This document shows, piece by piece, positions 12,645 through 14,937 of a DNA stretch of 14,937 nt; within the stretch, counting starts at the first letter, position 1; each line of letters opens with the position of its first letter. The translations under genes and the position numbers were made by a program. Under the pieces are notes generated by a model. The model was not told the DNA's origin and did not search any database. It worked only from the letters and a program-made list of their open reading frames with translations. Source of the stretch: CAZLYK01 sp964563495 (GTDB lineage: Bacteria > Acidobacteriota > Blastocatellia > RBC074); assembly GCA_964563495.1 (NCBI GenBank), contig CAZLYK010000139.1, positions 1-14,937 of the forward strand, given 5' to 3'.

Positions 12645-14705
12645 ATGAATTCCACCAAACCGATTGTTTTTAGAGTTCTTCTTTCCTCTCTGCTGTTTGT
12701 TCTGTCGATGGCTTTTGCGATCCCACACGCGGCCACGCAACAACCCGTCGTCAATGCACGCGTCGTGCAGGTCCTGCAAATTGACGGTCTGCTCTTCAAA
12801 GACCTCAACAAAAACGGCAAGCTGGATGTTTACGAAGACTGGCGGCGACCGATTGATGAGCGGGTCAATGATCTAGTTGCGCAAATGACCCTCGAAGAAA
12901 AGGCCGGATTGATGGTCGGGCCCTCCCTGCCTGTCGGGCCGAACGGCGGCGTCAGCGAACAACCGGTGTATGGGGCGAATCCTTTTAATCCAGGGCCGAT
13001 TTCGCTGACTTCGCCCGCGACGACGGATGCGCTGCTGAGGCGTCATATACGCCAGTTCATCAACCGGGAGAATCTCGCGCCCAGAACGATGGCGACCTGG
13101 CTGAATGCGGTGCAACAGATCGCGGAAGGCTCGCGGCTGGGCATTCCGGTGCTGTTCGTCACGAATCCGCGCAACCATTTCGGCGCACAAGCAGCATTTG
13201 GCATGATTGAAGCGGGTAACGCCTTTTCACAATGGCCCGGCCCGCTGGGCCTGGCCGCCACGCGCGACATCGCATTGGTCGAAGAATTCGCCCGCATCGC
13301 TGCGCAGGAATATGTTTCGATCGGCATTCGCGGCGCTTATCATCCGACCGCCGATGTGGCGACAGAGCCGCGCTGGAATCGCTTCCGCGAAACCTTTGGC
13401 GAAGACGCGAAATTGACGGCGGACATGATTGCGGCTTTGGTGCGCGGCTTTCAGGGCGAGAAACTCACGGCCCACAGCGTCGCGCTGACGACCAAACACT
13501 TCCCCGGCGCAGGGCCTGCGGATGACGGGCTGGATGCGCATTATTCGTGGGGCAAGAACCAGGTCTATCCGGGCAAAAATCTTGAGTACCATTTACAGCC
13601 GTGGAAGACCGCGATTGCCGCCGGGACAGCGATGATCATGCCCTATTACGCCGTGCCCAAAGGCTTGACGAGCGAAGACCTCGGCATGGCGTACAACAAA
13701 GAAATCATCACGGATTTGCTGCGCAACAAACTTGGATACACGGGCGTCATCAATTCCGACACAGGCATTTCCACCGGCATGCCGTGGGGCGTCGAAAACC
13801 TGAGCGTGAAAGATCGCTACAAGAAAGCCATCGAGGCAGGTGTAGACCGCATTGGCGGTGACGCCACGCCGGAAATCATCGTCGAACTCGTCAAAGGCGG
13901 CGGACTGACCGAAGCCCGGATTGACGAATCAGCGCGGCGCATTATGCGTGTGTATTTCGGTCTCGGCATTTTTGAAAACCCCTACGCCAATCCTGACGAA
14001 GCCGAACGCACCATTCGCAAAAAAGAATTCCAGGAAAAGGCTGATCTGGCCCAGCGCAAATCCATCGTGTTGCTGAAAAACGCCAAAGACATTCTGCCGC
14101 TGAAAAGAGGCGTGCGTATGTATGTCGAAGGATTTGATACTTCGGTAGCCGCGCAGTACGGTTATGTCTCAACTAACAACCCGGACGACGCGGATGTTTG
14201 CATCGTGCGTGTGAGCGCAACCAGCGGCGGCAGACCTGGCGGTGGCCGTGGCGCAGGCGGTGGCAGGCCAGGCGCTGGCGGCCCGGGTGGCCCAGGTGCC
14301 CCAGGTGCCCCAGGAGGAGGATTTGCCGGCGGCGGCAGACCTGGCGGCGGCAACCAGCCCGTTGATTTAACCATACCCGCGGCGCGCCTCACGCCCATTC
14401 GCGCGCTGATGCAAAAAAAGCCCACGATTATTGTCATGCAGTTCGACAGCCCGTATGTAATTCCTGAATTAGCTAACGAATCTGCGGCGTTGCTCGCTAC
14501 GTTTGGCGTCAGTGATGACGTGTTGTTTGACGTGTTGATGGGCAAATTCAACCCCACGGGCAAACTGCCGTTTGAATTGCCTTCGTCTATGGAAGCCGTG
14601 CGGGAACAGTTAGAGGATTTACCCTTTGATTCGAAGGCGCCGCTGTTCAAATTCGGCTCAGGGTTGAGCTATCCCAGCGGAACTTCCACCTCCAGCCGCC
14701 CTTAG
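12645..14705 (+). CDS. Secreted GH3-family glycoside hydrolase (beta-glucosidase-like)
   Basis: From ATG 12645 (GGGGG about 10 nt upstream; an in-frame ATG at 12624 is the alternative) the protein has 686 residues. A signal peptide covers residues ~1-31 (VLLSSLLFVLSMAFAIPHAA). Residues 53-66 (DLNKNGKLDVYEDW) form an EF-hand-like calcium loop, seen in this GH3 subfamily. The N-terminal barrel carries KHFPG at 284-288 and the nucleophile D372 in VINSDTG, with a matching WGVENLS segment. The C-terminal alpha/beta domain starts near AQRKSIVLLKN and ends at FKFGSGLSYP; there is no FnIII domain. A 42-residue Gly/Pro-rich stretch (528-569) interrupts the C-terminal domain. It likely cleaves beta-glucosides in the periplasm or outside the cell. 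An oxidoreductase gene remnant starts 3 nt after its stop. Confidence 0.92.
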   Translation: MNSTKPIVFRVLLSSLLFVLSMAFAIPHAATQQPVVNARVVQVLQIDGLLFKDLNKNGKLDVYEDWRRPIDERVNDLVAQMTLEEKAGLMVGPSLPVGPNGGVSEQPVYGANPFNPGPISLTSPATTDALLRRHIRQFINRENLAPRTMATWLNAVQQIAEGSRLGIPVLFVTNPRNHFGAQAAFGMIEAGNAFSQWPGPLGLAATRDIALVEEFARIAAQEYVSIGIRGAYHPTADVATEPRWNRFRETFGEDAKLTADMIAALVRGFQGEKLTAHSVALTTKHFPGAGPADDGLDAHYSWGKNQVYPGKNLEYHLQPWKTAIAAGTAMIMPYYAVPKGLTSEDLGMAYNKEIITDLLRNKLGYTGVINSDTGISTGMPWGVENLSVKDRYKKAIEAGVDRIGGDATPEIIVELVKGGGLTEARIDESARRIMRVYFGLGIFENPYANPDEAERTIRKKEFQEKADLAQRKSIVLLKNAKDILPLKRGVRMYVEGFDTSVAAQYGYVSTNNPDDADVCIVRVSATSGGRPGGGRGAGGGRPGAGGPGGPGAPGAPGGGFAGGGRPGGGNQPVDLTIPAARLTPIRALMQKKPTIIVMQFDSPYVIPELANESAALLATFGVSDDVLFDVLMGKFNPTGKLPFELPSSMEAVREQLEDLPFDSKAPLFKFGSGLSYPSGTSTSSRP
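14285..14317 (+). repeat. 9-bp tandem repeat inside the GH3 Gly/Pro-rich insert
   Basis: CCCAGGTGC occurs at 14291-14299 and 14300-14308, followed by the variant CCCAGGAGG (14309-14317). The unit is a multiple of three, so copy-number change keeps the frame and alters the number of Gly-Ala-Pro units. Confidence 0.8.
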
Positions 14706-14708
14706 ACA

Positions 14709-14937
14709 ATGAAAGCAGTCTGGTCTGAAAAACAAGGTGCAGCGCGCGACGATTTGACCGTAGGCGAAATGGACGAGCCACAGCCGCTCGCAGGTGAAGT
14801 ACGGATTCGCGTTGCCGCTGTGCCTGTGGGACAAGCGGTTCCTTGAGGCACTTGAGGCAGGATGGCCGGGGCTTACGATTGCCGAAAAGTTTCCGCTGGA
14901 TGAGATTGCAGAGGCGCACGAATTCGTCGAATGCTCG
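14709..14937 (+). pseudogene. Zinc-type alcohol dehydrogenase/quinone oxidoreductase gene with its middle deleted
   Basis: The ATG at 14709 opens a typical MDR-family N-terminus: MKAVWSEKQGAARDDLTVGE, then EPQPLAGEVRIRVAA (about 37 residues). The frame stops at 14844-14846. In another frame, starting near 14818, the sequence reads RFLEALEAGWPGLTIAEKFP and LDEIAEAHEFVE, which is the conserved C-terminal end of the same family. The catalytic and NADP-binding domains (some 230 residues) are absent, and the two ends are joined out of frame. It continues past the window edge. It begins 3 nt after the GH3 stop. No active enzyme can be made. Confidence 0.8.

Overview
The window looks like a scaffold from an environmental member of the Acidobacteriota. 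The best lineage marker is an orphan, ATPase-less MacB/FtsX-type permease of about 890 residues paired with a PadR repressor, an arrangement very common in that phylum. GC-rich coding sequence, tRNAs without encoded CCA, an SMP-30 lactonase and a secreted GH3 glucosidase agree with this. A run of 100 N (3618-3717) shows a scaffold join.

Layout. Positions 1-1204 (minus strand) hold a membrane protein, a broken creatininase-family gene and the start of a DUF433 antitoxin-like gene. A cysteine-poor C-terminal scrap of a radical SAM/SPASM protein lies at 1240-1575 (minus). From 1597 (plus) an AraC/GyrI-type regulator overlaps a small membrane protein gene by ATGA. An attC-like hairpin follows, then a DUF1801-family gene, the gap, an unidentified C-terminal fragment, an SMP-30/gluconolactonase and a remnant of a DUF1624-type membrane protein. 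The permease/PadR pair (5254-8269, minus) has a clear promoter with an embedded palindromic operator. Next come a transposase-like N-terminal scrap, a small basic protein coupled to an M14 metallocarboxypeptidase, a strong terminator and a PhnB-like VOC protein.

Positions 11471-12114 carry a tightly packed tRNA array, Tyr-Trp-Ser-Glu-Lys plus a truncated Ile(UAU). Several members are non-canonical, and a perfect 26-bp hairpin sits between Glu and Lys. Beyond it are a small orphan ORF fused to the broken tRNA, a C-terminal scrap of a PQQ-type beta-propeller, a GH3 enzyme with a Gly/Pro-rich insert, and an oxidoreductase gene whose middle has been deleted.

The recurring theme is gene decay. 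At least six loci keep only one end, the middle, or two ends of a recognisable gene. Together with the attC-like site, the tRNA array with a cut tRNA, and the transposase scrap, this suggests a recombination-prone accessory region, although misassembly of a draft scaffold must be excluded. I did not find a convincing complete new system. The best leads are the tRNA array with its giant hairpin, the attC-like site, and the small-protein/M14 peptidase pair.
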